Part shown: one piece after another, positions 25,638-33,479 of the stretch | Layout: each line of letters starts with the position of its first letter | Numbering within the stretch: position 1 is the stretch's first letter | DNA from: UBA4363 sp002393965 | Lineage (GTDB): Bacteria > Bacteroidota > Bacteroidia > Bacteroidales > Paludibacteraceae | Assembly: GCA_946542925.1 (NCBI GenBank) | Contig: CAMNLA010000054.1 | Coordinates: 1 to 44,523 of the forward strand | Direction: 5' to 3' | Length of the DNA stretch: 44,523 nt | Notes under the pieces: model-generated | What the model was told of the DNA's origin: nothing | Databases searched by the model: none | The model's input: the letters and a program-made list of their open reading frames with translations, nothing else | Program-made: the position numbers and the translations under genes

Positions 25638-25784
25638 GCGGCGGGTGAGCATCCGAGGAGATAGGTGAGGATCAGCCTCTGGGTTGGAGGCTGCGCCGGT
25701 AGGCGGCGGGTGAGCGTCCGAAGAGATAGGTGAGGATCAGCCTTTGGGTTGGAGGCTGCGCCGGTAGGCGGCGGGTGAGCATCC
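25590..25784. repeat. Three 65-bp tandem repeats
   Basis: Units 25590-25654, 25655-25719 and 25720-25784 differ at only a few positions. Each joins a 16-nt piece matching the polyprotein remnant (encoding EEIGE) to the last 48 nt or so of the araC-type gene (antisense SPAAYRRSLQP). The third unit supplies the actual 3' end and stop of the regulator. This looks like a junction between two sequences that was then amplified in tandem. Confidence 0.92.
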
Positions 25785-26633
25785 GAGGTGTTTGGTGCAG
25801 TAGCGGCTGAAGTAGGAAAGGGAAGAGAAGTTCATGAGTTCGGAGACCTGGGTGAGAGACAGTCGATGGTCGTTGAGGAGTTCGACGAGCAGCGGGACGG
25901 TGTAACGGTCGATGTAGGAGACGACGCTGTAGCCGGTAAGGCGTTTGATGGTTGAAGAGAGGTATTTCGGCGAGACGTGCAGGCGTTCGGCATAGTAGGA
26001 GACGGAGCGTTCGGTGCGTGTGGTTCCGGTAGCGAGCAGATCCATGAGTTGGCGCACGATGTAGGCGGCACGGTCGGATTGGGTGTCGGAGGCGTCGCGC
26101 TGAGCGTGTGCCTCGAAGATGTCGTACATCATGGTAAGGCAAAGGCTTCCCATGAGTTCGCGATAGAAAAGGAGGTTGCGGAATTGGAGGCGGTCACGCA
26201 AACGGTGGAAGTCGGAGAGGATATGCGTGGCCTGCTGTTCGGAGAGGGGGATAACGGGATTGCGGTTGAGGGAGATGCTGCCCCCGATGCCGTAGTTGTT
26301 GGAAGGCAGAAGATTGAGCAGGAACCTGTGGTCGGCGGCGAACCATTCGACGCGCATATCGGGATGGGCAGCGAGGTTGCGTGCCCGGTCGGGTGACGGC
26401 ATAACGACAAGGTCGTTGGGTGAGAGATGGTAGCATCGTTCAATTTCATTAGTCCTTTTTTCGCCATGGCAAAGTTCAAACAAGTTTGACTTTGCTCATC
26501 TGGCTTAACAAAAAGGTTCGTTGAAGACAAAGCTCCCCTCCCCTGCCGTACAGATGAGGTGCATGCAGGTGTGGGAAAGTTCGGGGGAGTTCATGCGGTA
26601 GAACTCAGTAGAATAGTGGAAATCCAGTTTCAT
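25737..26633 (-). pseudogene. AraC-family regulator interrupted by in-frame stops
   Basis: Reading from the ATG at 26633, the frame gives a typical AraC N-terminus (MKLDFHYSTEFYRMNSPELS ... GSFVFNE), then hits TAA and TGA inside an inserted segment, then continues in the same frame with RCYHLSPNDLVVMPSP. Next come a sensor-like domain and a C-terminal double helix-turn-helix (LHVSPKYLSSTIKRLTGYSV, LTQVSELMNFSSLSYFSRYC). The downstream part has no good ATG near its start, only a TTG at 26483. Without the insertion the protein would be about 272-277 aa. It lies divergent from the oxidoreductase operon at 26803, which it probably controlled. Reinitiation could still give a fragment with an intact DNA-binding domain. 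Confidence 0.82.
26454..26516. mobile_element. 63-bp palindromic insertion within araC
   Basis: An imperfect palindrome: outer arms CCTTTTTTCGCCA and TGGCTTAACAAAAAGG, inner arms GGCAAAGTTCAAAC and GTTTGACTTTGC around AA. Removing it (21 codons), or the wider 78-nt segment 26442-26519 flanked by GTTC direct repeats, restores one open frame. It has no coding capacity, so it is like a MITE or REP-type unit; the exact borders and mechanism are uncertain. Confidence 0.6.
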
Positions 26634-26667
26634 GGTCTAAAATTATGTATTCCGTCTGAAAAACAGC

Positions 26668-26708
26668 GTGCTTTTTGTTGAAAAAGTGAAAAAAAGAGTG
26701 CTTTTTGT
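26668..26708 (+). promoter_or_regulatory. Candidate AraC operator: direct repeat 30 bp apart
   Basis: GTGCTTTTTGT occurs at 26668-26678 and again at 26698-26708, exactly 30 bp apart (near three helical turns). It lies between the araC start (26633) and the flavodoxin start (26803). No TAnnTTTG box is seen before 26803, which fits an activator-dependent promoter. Confidence 0.5.
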
Positions 26709-26802
26709 GAAACTACGAGACGGGAAAAAACATCGAATTTTGTGATGGAAGAGCAAGGAAGATGAATCCAACGTTTTCCGCACATTAAAACCATAAGGGA
26801 AT

Positions 26803-27408
26803 ATGAGAACGATAAAAATAATGATTGCCGCAGCGAGTCTGCTGTTATGGGCAGCGGGTTGCAGCGGAGCAAAACAAGAAAAAGCCATGGAAAAGAATCA
26901 AAAGGCATTAGTCGTCTTCTTCTCCCACGCGGGAGAGAACTACGCAGTAGGGAACGTCGAGAAGGGCAATACGAAAATCGTAGCCGACTACATCACGGAG
27001 CTGACGGGTGCGGATCAGTTTGAGATTGTGACGCACAAGTACGACAGCATGGCGTATATGCCCCTGACGAGCGTTGCCAAAGAAGAGAGCGAGAAGGGCG
27101 AAATGCCGGAGTATGAGGGCGAGGCGGACCTGAGTGCGTATGACACGATATTCATCGGCGGTCCGATATGGTGGGGTACCTACCCACGCGTGATGTTCAC
27201 CTTCTTCGAAAAGCATGCCGGAGAGCTGAAGGGAAAGACGGTGATACCGTACACGACGCATGAAGGCAGCGGTCTGGGAAACAGCGAGGAAGACGTGAGG
27301 GAAGCGTTCCCGGAGGCGGAGGTGCTGAAGGGTTTCTCCATCTACGGGCACGAGGTGCGCACAAACAAAGACAAGGTGGAAAAATGGCTGAAAGGTCTGG
27401 GGTATTAA
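26803..27408 (+). CDS. Flavodoxin-family putative lipoprotein
   Basis: A 201-aa protein. Residues 1-20 look like a lipoprotein signal peptide (MRTIKIMIAAASLLLWAAGC, lipidated Cys at 20). The rest is a flavodoxin-like fold: ALVVFFSHAGENYAVG (phosphate-binding loop region), DTIFIGGPIWWGTYPRVM and KTVIPYTTHEGSGLGNS, as in the flavodoxin/NADPH-quinone-type proteins of Bacteroidota. It would bind FMN and shuttle electrons outside the cytoplasm or at the inner face of the envelope; the partner is unknown. It is the first gene of a five-gene operon (gap of 20 nt to the next). Confidence 0.88.
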   Translation: MRTIKIMIAAASLLLWAAGCSGAKQEKAMEKNQKALVVFFSHAGENYAVGNVEKGNTKIVADYITELTGADQFEIVTHKYDSMAYMPLTSVAKEESEKGEMPEYEGEADLSAYDTIFIGGPIWWGTYPRVMFTFFEKHAGELKGKTVIPYTTHEGSGLGNSEEDVREAFPEAEVLKGFSIYGHEVRTNKDKVEKWLKGLGY

Positions 27409-27428
27409 CGAACTAAGGAGAAAATGTC

Positions 27429-28274
27429 ATGGAACAGATAAGACTATCGAACGGTGTGGAGATGCCGGCATTGGGATACGGCGTATTTCTGGTGAGTCCG
27501 GAGGAGTGTGAGCGATGTGTGAGCGATGCGCTGAGCGTGGGTTACAGACTGATTGACACAGCACAGGCATACCAGAACGAAGAGGGAGTGGGAAGAGCAT
27601 GGAGGAAGAGCGGAGTGAAGCGTGAGGACGTGTTCCTGACGACGAAAGTGTGGATATCGAACGGCGGCGAGGAGCAGGCGGCAGCGAGCATTGACGAGAG
27701 TCTCGACAAGTTGCAGACGGAGTACATCGACCTGTTGCTGATCCATCAGGCCTACAATGACGTGTTCGGCACGTGGAGGGCGATGGAGAAGGCCTATCAA
27801 GCAGGGAAGGTGCGTGCGATCGGAGTATCGAACTTCCAGGCCGGCAGATTCTATGACTTCGCGCACTACGTTCATATAAAACCGATGGTGAACCAGTTGC
27901 AGTGCAACACGCTAATCCAGCAGCGTGGCATGGATCCGATCCATAAGGAGTTCGGAACGAGGATGATGGCGTGGGGTCCTTTAGGCGGTCAGGGCGTGGA
28001 TGGCATCGTAAAGAACGCGACGCTGTCCGGCATCGGCGCGAAGTACGGAAAGAGTGCGGCACAGGTGGCGTTGCGCTGGCTGACGCAGAGGGGAATCGTG
28101 GCGATTCCGAAAAGCACGCATAAGGAGCGCATGGCGGAGAATCTGGACGTATTCGACTTCAGACTGAGCGAAGAGGAGATGGGGCAGATAGCCACCCTGA
28201 ACGAGAAAGACACCGGGACGATCCAATTCGGAGATCCGCAGTTCGTAAAGCACCTGATCGAGAACTACGGTTAG
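27429..28274 (+). CDS. Aldo/keto reductase
   Basis: A 281-aa NADPH-dependent carbonyl reductase of the AKR5-like (2,5-diketogluconate reductase) group. The catalytic tetrad is visible: D43 and Y48 (YRLIDTAQAYQNE), K73 (LTTKVWIS) and H106 (DLLLIHQ). The family signatures GVEMPALGYGVF, IGVSNFQAGRFYDF and the C-terminal IPKSTHKERMAENL, which binds the cofactor phosphate, are present. There is no signal peptide, so it is cytoplasmic. The substrate is unknown; the neighbours suggest small aldehydes or ketones. Confidence 0.95.
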   Translation: MEQIRLSNGVEMPALGYGVFLVSPEECERCVSDALSVGYRLIDTAQAYQNEEGVGRAWRKSGVKREDVFLTTKVWISNGGEEQAAASIDESLDKLQTEYIDLLLIHQAYNDVFGTWRAMEKAYQAGKVRAIGVSNFQAGRFYDFAHYVHIKPMVNQLQCNTLIQQRGMDPIHKEFGTRMMAWGPLGGQGVDGIVKNATLSGIGAKYGKSAAQVALRWLTQRGIVAIPKSTHKERMAENLDVFDFRLSEEEMGQIATLNEKDTGTIQFGDPQFVKHLIENYG

Positions 28275-28358
28275 GAAGGCGGAAGTCTGAAAAAAAGCGG
28301 GAGTGAGACTCCACCGATACGGAAGGAAAAACGGCGAATAAAAATCAGAGGCGAAAGA

Positions 28359-29363
28359 TTGATGAAAAAAATCATAACGACAATCGCATTACTATTGAGT
28401 ATGATAACAGCAAATGCAGAGACGCTGACAGAGCGTCAGAAAGGGCTGGCGGCGTGTGCGTGCCTGATGGCACAGGACGACGTGAAGCGGCTGGAGCCTG
28501 CAGTGCGCACAGCACTGGACAACGGAGTGAGCGTGAACGAACTGAAAGAAGTATTCTCTCAGTTGTACGCATATACGGGATTTCCCCGCTCGCTGAACGC
28601 ACTGGGCGTACTCAGCAAGGTTCTGGAAAAGCGTGACGCAAACTGGAAAGAAGGGAAACCCTGGAAACGCCCCGAGGCGTGGGACGACGCACGCAAGGCC
28701 TATGAACTGGGAAAAGAGAAGCAGACAAGGCTCACGGGTCAGCCGTTCGACTATGCGTTCTGTCCGCAGGACGACTACTACCTGAAGTCCCACCTCTTCG
28801 GAGACATCTTCGCCAGCGACCAGTTGACAGAGGCGGACCGCGAGATTGTCACCGTGGCGGCGCTGAGCGGTCTGAGCGGAGTCAGTCCGCAGTTGGCAGC
28901 CCACAAAAAGGGTGCGGTGAACATGGGAAATGCACCGGAAACGGTGGAGGAACTGACGCGTTACCTGACGCAGGAGGGGTACACCCTGTCGACGACATGG
29001 CCGAAAGGAGATCCGAACCCATACGGAGCGTACTTCTCCGGTCAGAGTTACCTGGCGGACATGGGCGGGCTGTTCAACGTCACCTTCGAGCCAGGTTGCC
29101 GCAACAACTGGCACGTACACTACGGACAGGTACAGGTGCTGATCTGCGTTGCGGGCCGGGGGTGGTATCAGGAATGGGGCAAGGAGGCCGTAGAGATGAC
29201 GCCAGGCACGGTCATCAACGTCCCGGAAGGCGTGAAACACTGGCACGGCGCAGCGAAAGACTCATGGTTCCAGCACCTGACGTACCACAAAGACGTGAAG
29301 GAAGGAGCGAGAAACGAATGGCTGGAAGCCGTAACGAATGAAGTATATAACCCACTAAAATAA
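28359..29363 (+). CDS. Exported carboxymuconolactone decarboxylase-cupin fusion
   Basis: A 334-aa protein with signal peptide MMKKIITTIALLLSMITANA. Residues 25-205 hold two copies of the CMD/AhpD-like helical domain (ELKEVFSQLYAYTGFPRSLN and REIVTVAALSGLSGVSPQLA). Residues 235-310 form a cupin with the metal-type residues H252, H254, Q258 and H294/H296 (NNWHVHYGQVQ, VPEGVKHWHG). The CMD part lacks the CxxC of AhpD peroxidase-reductases (only ACAC at 32-35), so a peroxidase role is doubtful. The fusion is known in Bacteroidota; its reaction is not established. It ends 6 nt before the alcohol dehydrogenase. Confidence 0.9.
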   Translation: MMKKIITTIALLLSMITANAETLTERQKGLAACACLMAQDDVKRLEPAVRTALDNGVSVNELKEVFSQLYAYTGFPRSLNALGVLSKVLEKRDANWKEGKPWKRPEAWDDARKAYELGKEKQTRLTGQPFDYAFCPQDDYYLKSHLFGDIFASDQLTEADREIVTVAALSGLSGVSPQLAAHKKGAVNMGNAPETVEELTRYLTQEGYTLSTTWPKGDPNPYGAYFSGQSYLADMGGLFNVTFEPGCRNNWHVHYGQVQVLICVAGRGWYQEWGKEAVEMTPGTVINVPEGVKHWHGAAKDSWFQHLTYHKDVKEGARNEWLEAVTNEVYNPLK

Positions 29364-29369
29364 GAAACG

Positions 29370-30575
29370 ATGTTAGGAAACTTTTCATACTACAACCCCA
29401 CCCGACTATACTTCGGAGAAGAGTCGCTGAACTACCTGAAAGACGAGTTGAAAACATACGGTCCGGTGGTGATGCTGAACTACGGCAGCGGCAGCGTGAA
29501 GCGCAACGGCATCTACGACCAAGTGGTCGCGGTCCTGAAGGAATCGGGCAAGAGAATCGTGGAGAACCCAGGCGTGATGAGCAATCCGACGCTGGAGAAG
29601 CTGAACGAGGGAGTGAAGATAGCGCGCGATGGGTCGGTTGACCTGATCCTTGCCCTCGGTGGCGGGAGCGTGTGTGACTACTCGAAAGCCGTAGCCGCCT
29701 CGGTCTATTGCGATGGCGACTACTGGGAGAAATACTGGCTCAACCAAGAGGCCCCCGCAGAGGGTCAGCGCATATTGCCGGTGGGGTGCATCCTGACCAT
29801 GGCAGGCACCGGTTCGGAGATGAATGCCGGCAGCGTGATAACGGATGCGGCGCACACCTTCAAGGTGGGTCACGTATTCGACAGCCGTCTGATGCCGAAA
29901 TTCTCGATCCTGAATCCGCGATTCACGATGAGCGTGCCGGAGGAGCAGATGAAAGCCGGCATCTACGACATCATGAACCACATCATGGAGCAGTACTTCT
30001 CCGACTATGACGACAACACCAGCGACTACATTTCCGAAGGTCTGATGCGTTCTCTGATCGTCGCCTCGCGCGTTGCGGTGAAAGACCCGAAGAACTACGA
30101 AGCACGGTCGAACATCATGTGGACGGCGACGTGGGCCCTGAACACCCTCGTAGGATGTGGCAAGCAGCAAGACTGGATGGTGCACATGATCGGTCACAGC
30201 GTGGGAGCATGGACCCATGCGCCTCACGGCTATTGTCTGGCGGCGGTCTCGCTGCCGTACTACCGACGAGCCATGAAAGGCGGTCTTCCGAAATTCGTAC
30301 GCTTCGCCAAGAACGTATGGAACATCAGCGGCGAAGGACTCACTGACGAACAGACAGCGGAAGCCGGACTGAAAGCCCTGGAAGACTGGATGAAGGAAAT
30401 CGGCCTGCCACGGAGCATCCGCGAGACAGGAGCCACGGAAGAGATGATCGACGGCATCACGGAAGGCACGATCCTCTACCCTGCCGGTTACCTGGACCTG
30501 AAGGCGGATGACGTCAAAGAAATCCTCAGAGAAAGCCTGGAGTATTCCTCCCATGAAACGAACAGCAGACACTGA
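29370..30575 (+). CDS. Iron-containing alcohol dehydrogenase (YqhD/butanol-dehydrogenase type)
   Basis: A 401-aa cytoplasmic NAD(P)H-dependent reductase of aldehydes to alcohols. Features are NPTRLYFGEESL at the N-terminus, the nucleotide-binding LALGGGSVCDYSKAVA (95-110), LTMAGTGSEMNAGSVIT, and the metal ligands D200 and H204 (GIYDIMNHIMEQYF) with H272 and H286 (HMIGHSVGAWTHAPHG). The length is normal. As part of the operon it may act with the aldo/keto reductase in detoxifying reactive aldehydes or in redox balance; that is an inference. Confidence 0.95.
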   Translation: MLGNFSYYNPTRLYFGEESLNYLKDELKTYGPVVMLNYGSGSVKRNGIYDQVVAVLKESGKRIVENPGVMSNPTLEKLNEGVKIARDGSVDLILALGGGSVCDYSKAVAASVYCDGDYWEKYWLNQEAPAEGQRILPVGCILTMAGTGSEMNAGSVITDAAHTFKVGHVFDSRLMPKFSILNPRFTMSVPEEQMKAGIYDIMNHIMEQYFSDYDDNTSDYISEGLMRSLIVASRVAVKDPKNYEARSNIMWTATWALNTLVGCGKQQDWMVHMIGHSVGAWTHAPHGYCLAAVSLPYYRRAMKGGLPKFVRFAKNVWNISGEGLTDEQTAEAGLKALEDWMKEIGLPRSIRETGATEEMIDGITEGTILYPAGYLDLKADDVKEILRESLEYSSHETNSRH

Positions 30576-30632
30576 GAAGAACTATAAGGAAAGCCTCCGG
30601 TCCGTATACCCAAAAACCAAAAAGAGACCATC

Positions 30633-31784
30633 ATGCACAGAATGACAACCATCGTCGTACTCGCCGCGGGACTGCTCGCAGCGTGTACGCCCAAGTGTGA
30701 GAACAAACCCAACAACGAGAACATGAACAGCACATTAGAAATGACCCAAGAATGGGACAAGACCTTCGCCAAGAGCGAGAAGGTGGAACACCGGAAAGTT
30801 ACGTTCAAGAACCGATACGGCATCGAACTGGCCGCCGACCTGTACAGCCCCAAAGGCTCCGAAGGGAAGTTGCCAGCCATCGCGGTGAGCGGTCCGTTCG
30901 GGGCCGTGAAAGAGCAGTCGAGCGGCCTCTATGCGCAGCACATGGCCGAGATGGGGTTCCTTGCCATTGCCTTCGACCCGTCGTTTACGGGCGAGAGCGG
31001 CGGCGAGCCTCGCCGCATGGCATCGCCAGACATCAACACCGAAGACTTCCTCGCCGCGGTTGACTTCCTCTCCGTTCAGGACAACGTAGATCCGCAGCGC
31101 ATCGGCATCATCGGTATCTGCGGATTCGGCGGCATGGCCATCAACGCCGCTGCCCTTGATCCGCGCATCAAAGCCACCGTTGCCTCGACCATGTACGACA
31201 TGACCAAGGTGAGCCGCGAGGGATACTTCATGAGCGAAGCGACCAAAGAGCAACGGATGGAAAAACGCAAAGCGATGGCGGCACAGCGCACCGAAGACTT
31301 CCGCAACGGGGCGTACAAGCGTGCCGGCGGGGTAATCGACCCGCTGCCAGAGGGAGCGCCATGGTTCGTCAAGGACTACCATTCCTACTACAAGACAAAG
31401 CGCGGCTACCATGAGCGCAGCGGCAACTCGACCGACGGATGGAACGTCGTAGGCTGTCAGTCATTCATCAACCAGCCAATACTCGACTACGCCGACGAGA
31501 TTGAGAGCGCCGTATTGCTCCTGCACGGGGAGAAGGCCCACTCACGCTACTTCTCGGAGTACGCCTATGAAAAGATGACGGGCAAGAAAGCCTTCGCCTC
31601 GTCGGTAGCAGAATGTGCGACCGCCAACGAGATTCCTACGGGAAAATACGCCGGCAGCTACAAAGAGGGAAACAAGGAACTGATGATTATCGCAGGGGCA
31701 TCGCATGTGGATCTCTATGACGACCAAGCGGGAGTAATCCCGTACGAGAAGATCGAGGCGTTCTTCAAAGAGAACCTGAAATAG
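30633..31784 (+). CDS. Putative lipoprotein alpha/beta hydrolase (dienelactone hydrolase-like)
   Basis: A 383-aa protein with a lipoprotein signal peptide (LLAAC, Cys18) and a Thr/Asn/Lys-rich linker. The hydrolase domain starts near residue 55. The nucleophile elbow is IGIIGICGFGGMAI, with Cys (C163) at the nucleophile position as in dienelactone hydrolases, not Ser. A C-terminal His lies in GASHVDLYD. FDPSFTGESGGEPR is the oxyanion-side loop. The substrate is unknown. It is the last gene of the oxidoreductase operon, 57 nt after the alcohol dehydrogenase, and is followed by a terminator. Confidence 0.9.
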   Translation: MHRMTTIVVLAAGLLAACTPKCENKPNNENMNSTLEMTQEWDKTFAKSEKVEHRKVTFKNRYGIELAADLYSPKGSEGKLPAIAVSGPFGAVKEQSSGLYAQHMAEMGFLAIAFDPSFTGESGGEPRRMASPDINTEDFLAAVDFLSVQDNVDPQRIGIIGICGFGGMAINAAALDPRIKATVASTMYDMTKVSREGYFMSEATKEQRMEKRKAMAAQRTEDFRNGAYKRAGGVIDPLPEGAPWFVKDYHSYYKTKRGYHERSGNSTDGWNVVGCQSFINQPILDYADEIESAVLLLHGEKAHSRYFSEYAYEKMTGKKAFASSVAECATANEIPTGKYAGSYKEGNKELMIIAGASHVDLYDDQAGVIPYEKIEAFFKENLK

Positions 31785-31826
31785 AAAAGGGGAAAACAGC
31801 GGCAGGACTGCCGAAAAAGAAAGAGG

Positions 31827-31871
31827 ACCGGAATGGAAGCAATAAAAGCGTTGTTTCCATTCCGGTTTTTT
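31827..31871 (+). terminator. Terminator of the oxidoreductase operon
   Basis: A 12-bp stem, ACCGGAATGGAA (31827-31838) with TTCCATTCCGGT (31855-31866), then a T run. The murI -7 box begins 5 nt later. Confidence 0.9.
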
Positions 31872-31875
31872 CCCG

Positions 31876-31883
31876 TATCTTTG
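31876..31883 (+). promoter_or_regulatory. -7 promoter box of murI
   Basis: TATCTTTG matches TAnnTTTG; the predicted leader is about 30 nt. The -33 region would fall inside the preceding terminator stem, with only a weak TTG there. Confidence 0.55.
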
Positions 31884-31918
31884 TCAGAAGAGCCTACAGA
31901 ACGAAAGCGAAAAAAAAA

Positions 31919-32749
31919 ATGAACGAACCCATCACACCTATCGGTGTCTTCGACTCGGGATATGGAGGTCTGACGATCCTGCGAGAGATCCAGCGCACGC
32001 TGCCGCAATACGACCTTATTTACCTGGGCGACAACGCGCGTGCGCCTTACGGCAACCGCTCGTATGACGTGGTCTATCGCTACACGCTGGAGTCGGTCAG
32101 AAAACTCTTCGCACTGGGCTGTCCGCTGATCATCCTGGCGTGCAACACCGCATCGGCCAAAGCCCTACGCACCATACAGCAGAGAGACCTGCCGGGAATG
32201 GATGCGGAGAGAAGAGTTCTGGGCGTGATACGTCCGACGGTAGAGAGCGTGGTGGAGCTGTCGAGAAACGGCCATATCGGTCTGCTGGGAACGGTCGGGA
32301 CGGTCGCTTCCCTCTCCTACCCCATGGAACTGGAAAAGCTGGAGCCGGGGATCACGGTCACAGGCGAGGCGTGTCCGCTGTGGGCCTCGATCGTAGAGGC
32401 CGGGGAGGCGGACTCGGAAGGGGCGGACTACTTCGTAAGGAAAAACATCGAACACCTGTTTGAGCAAGACGGGAAGATAGACACCCTGATACTGGGCTGC
32501 ACGCACTATCCACTGTTACTGAAATGGATTCGGAAACACGTGCCGACGGGAGTGCGCATCCTGTCGCAGGGAGACCTGGTGGCGAAGAGTCTGGCGGACT
32601 ACCTGCGTCGCCATCCGGAAATGGAAATACGGTGCAGCAAGGGCGGAACGACACGCTACTACACGACGGAATCGCCGGACCGCTTCGTCGATACCGCCTC
32701 CATCTTCCTTGGACACGGCATCACGGCGGAGCATATCGACCTGGAATAG
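31919..32749 (+). CDS. murI: Glutamate racemase
   Basis: A 276-aa cytoplasmic enzyme that makes D-glutamate for peptidoglycan. Motifs are IGVFDSGYGGLTILREI with the acid D12, LGDNARAPYGNRS, the first catalytic Cys C75 in LACNTASAKALR, and the second in ILGCTHYPLLL. The length is standard. I recall murI directly after the ompH pair in Bacteroides genomes, which would make 23860-31870 an inserted block. The stop lies 1 nt from the stop of the convergent next gene. Confidence 0.96.
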   Translation: MNEPITPIGVFDSGYGGLTILREIQRTLPQYDLIYLGDNARAPYGNRSYDVVYRYTLESVRKLFALGCPLIILACNTASAKALRTIQQRDLPGMDAERRVLGVIRPTVESVVELSRNGHIGLLGTVGTVASLSYPMELEKLEPGITVTGEACPLWASIVEAGEADSEGADYFVRKNIEHLFEQDGKIDTLILGCTHYPLLLKWIRKHVPTGVRILSQGDLVAKSLADYLRRHPEMEIRCSKGGTTRYYTTESPDRFVDTASIFLGHGITAEHIDLE

Positions 32750-32750
32750 G

Positions 32751-33326
32751 CTACAAATCCTCACCGTGTGCGGCATTACGCTTGTTGTCGTAAAAAATAA
32801 TGATGTAGAATTTATCACCATATTCTGCCTTTTTGATCACAAACCAAACAGATTTATCTACAGAATCGCTTATACCCTCCCCCTTACTTACTTGAAGGAA
32901 AGATCTCTCGTATTGTTTATTTTTGATACTAATATTATAGTCTATATCCTCATCCTCCGGCAGCACTCCCACTTCATCCATTGGGTCAAGAATATATTTC
33001 TCATTGTTCATAAACTGACGATACAGATTATTGAAACGGATACGAATCTCCGTTTCGTCTGAGTAGTATTTATCAACGACAGCAATCCGATAGACCTTGT
33101 CACGGTTCGTCTTGATAAAAAGATCGACACTGCGCCCGTTGAACTCGCCTTCCAGATAGTCGTAGGACGGGTCATAGCGAAAACCCTTGTTGATGAGTTT
33201 CTGACGCATGGAGAGCTCGGTGCCGTCCACGGGAATCCCGAGAAAGGTCGTCACAGACTGCTGAGCGAAAAGAGAGGCAAACAGGAAGGTCGAAAGGAAA
33301 AGTGCGAAGATTTTTTTCATGGTCAT
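32751..33326 (-). CDS. Small secreted protein of unknown function
   Basis: A 191-aa protein with signal peptide MKKIFALFLSTFLFASLFAQ (in-frame ATGs at 33326 and 33320). The mature part begins VTTFLGIPVDGTELSMRQKLINKGF, a pattern (FLGIPVDG, then a helix and a KGF motif) I have seen in uncharacterised Bacteroidales proteins. The rest is mixed alpha/beta and charged, with no membrane segment and no cysteine pair. Codons are more AT-rich than those of its neighbours. It is transcribed alone from a -7 box at 33361. No function can be given. Confidence 0.8.
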   Translation of the reverse strand: MTMKKIFALFLSTFLFASLFAQQSVTTFLGIPVDGTELSMRQKLINKGFRYDPSYDYLEGEFNGRSVDLFIKTNRDKVYRIAVVDKYYSDETEIRIRFNNLYRQFMNNEKYILDPMDEVGVLPEDEDIDYNISIKNKQYERSFLQVSKGEGISDSVDKSVWFVIKKAEYGDKFYIIIFYDNKRNAAHGEDL

Positions 33327-33360
33327 AAAGTTTTAAGTGGTTAAAATGCTTATCCATTGA

Positions 33361-33368
33361 CAAATATA
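33361..33368 (-). promoter_or_regulatory. -7 promoter box of the small secreted protein gene
   Basis: Minus strand TATATTTG matches TAnnTTTG; the predicted leader before 33326 is about 28 nt. It lies 43 nt from the divergent typA -7 box. Confidence 0.55.
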
Positions 33369-33411
33369 ACGAGTAAAAGAGCAAATACGCAAGAAAAAAG
33401 CATTTTTTTTA

Positions 33412-33419
33412 TACCTTTG
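33412..33419 (+). promoter_or_regulatory. -7 promoter box of typA
   Basis: TACCTTTG matches TAnnTTTG; the predicted leader before 33480 is about 55 nt and contains a small GAACTGGAAGTTC inverted repeat. No -33 TTTG. Confidence 0.55.
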
Positions 33420-33479
33420 CGGCACAAAAAAACGAGAACTGGAAGTTCTCGAAGAAAACGCACGACAAACCAAACGACC

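Noticed and set aside
25977..26396. Plus-strand open frame opposite the araC gene
   Set aside because: Overlaps a recognisable AraC DNA-binding domain on the other strand; no family features.
29406..30572. Long antisense frame over the alcohol dehydrogenase
   Set aside because: Shadow of a strongly biased gene; the plus-strand product has all metal ligands.
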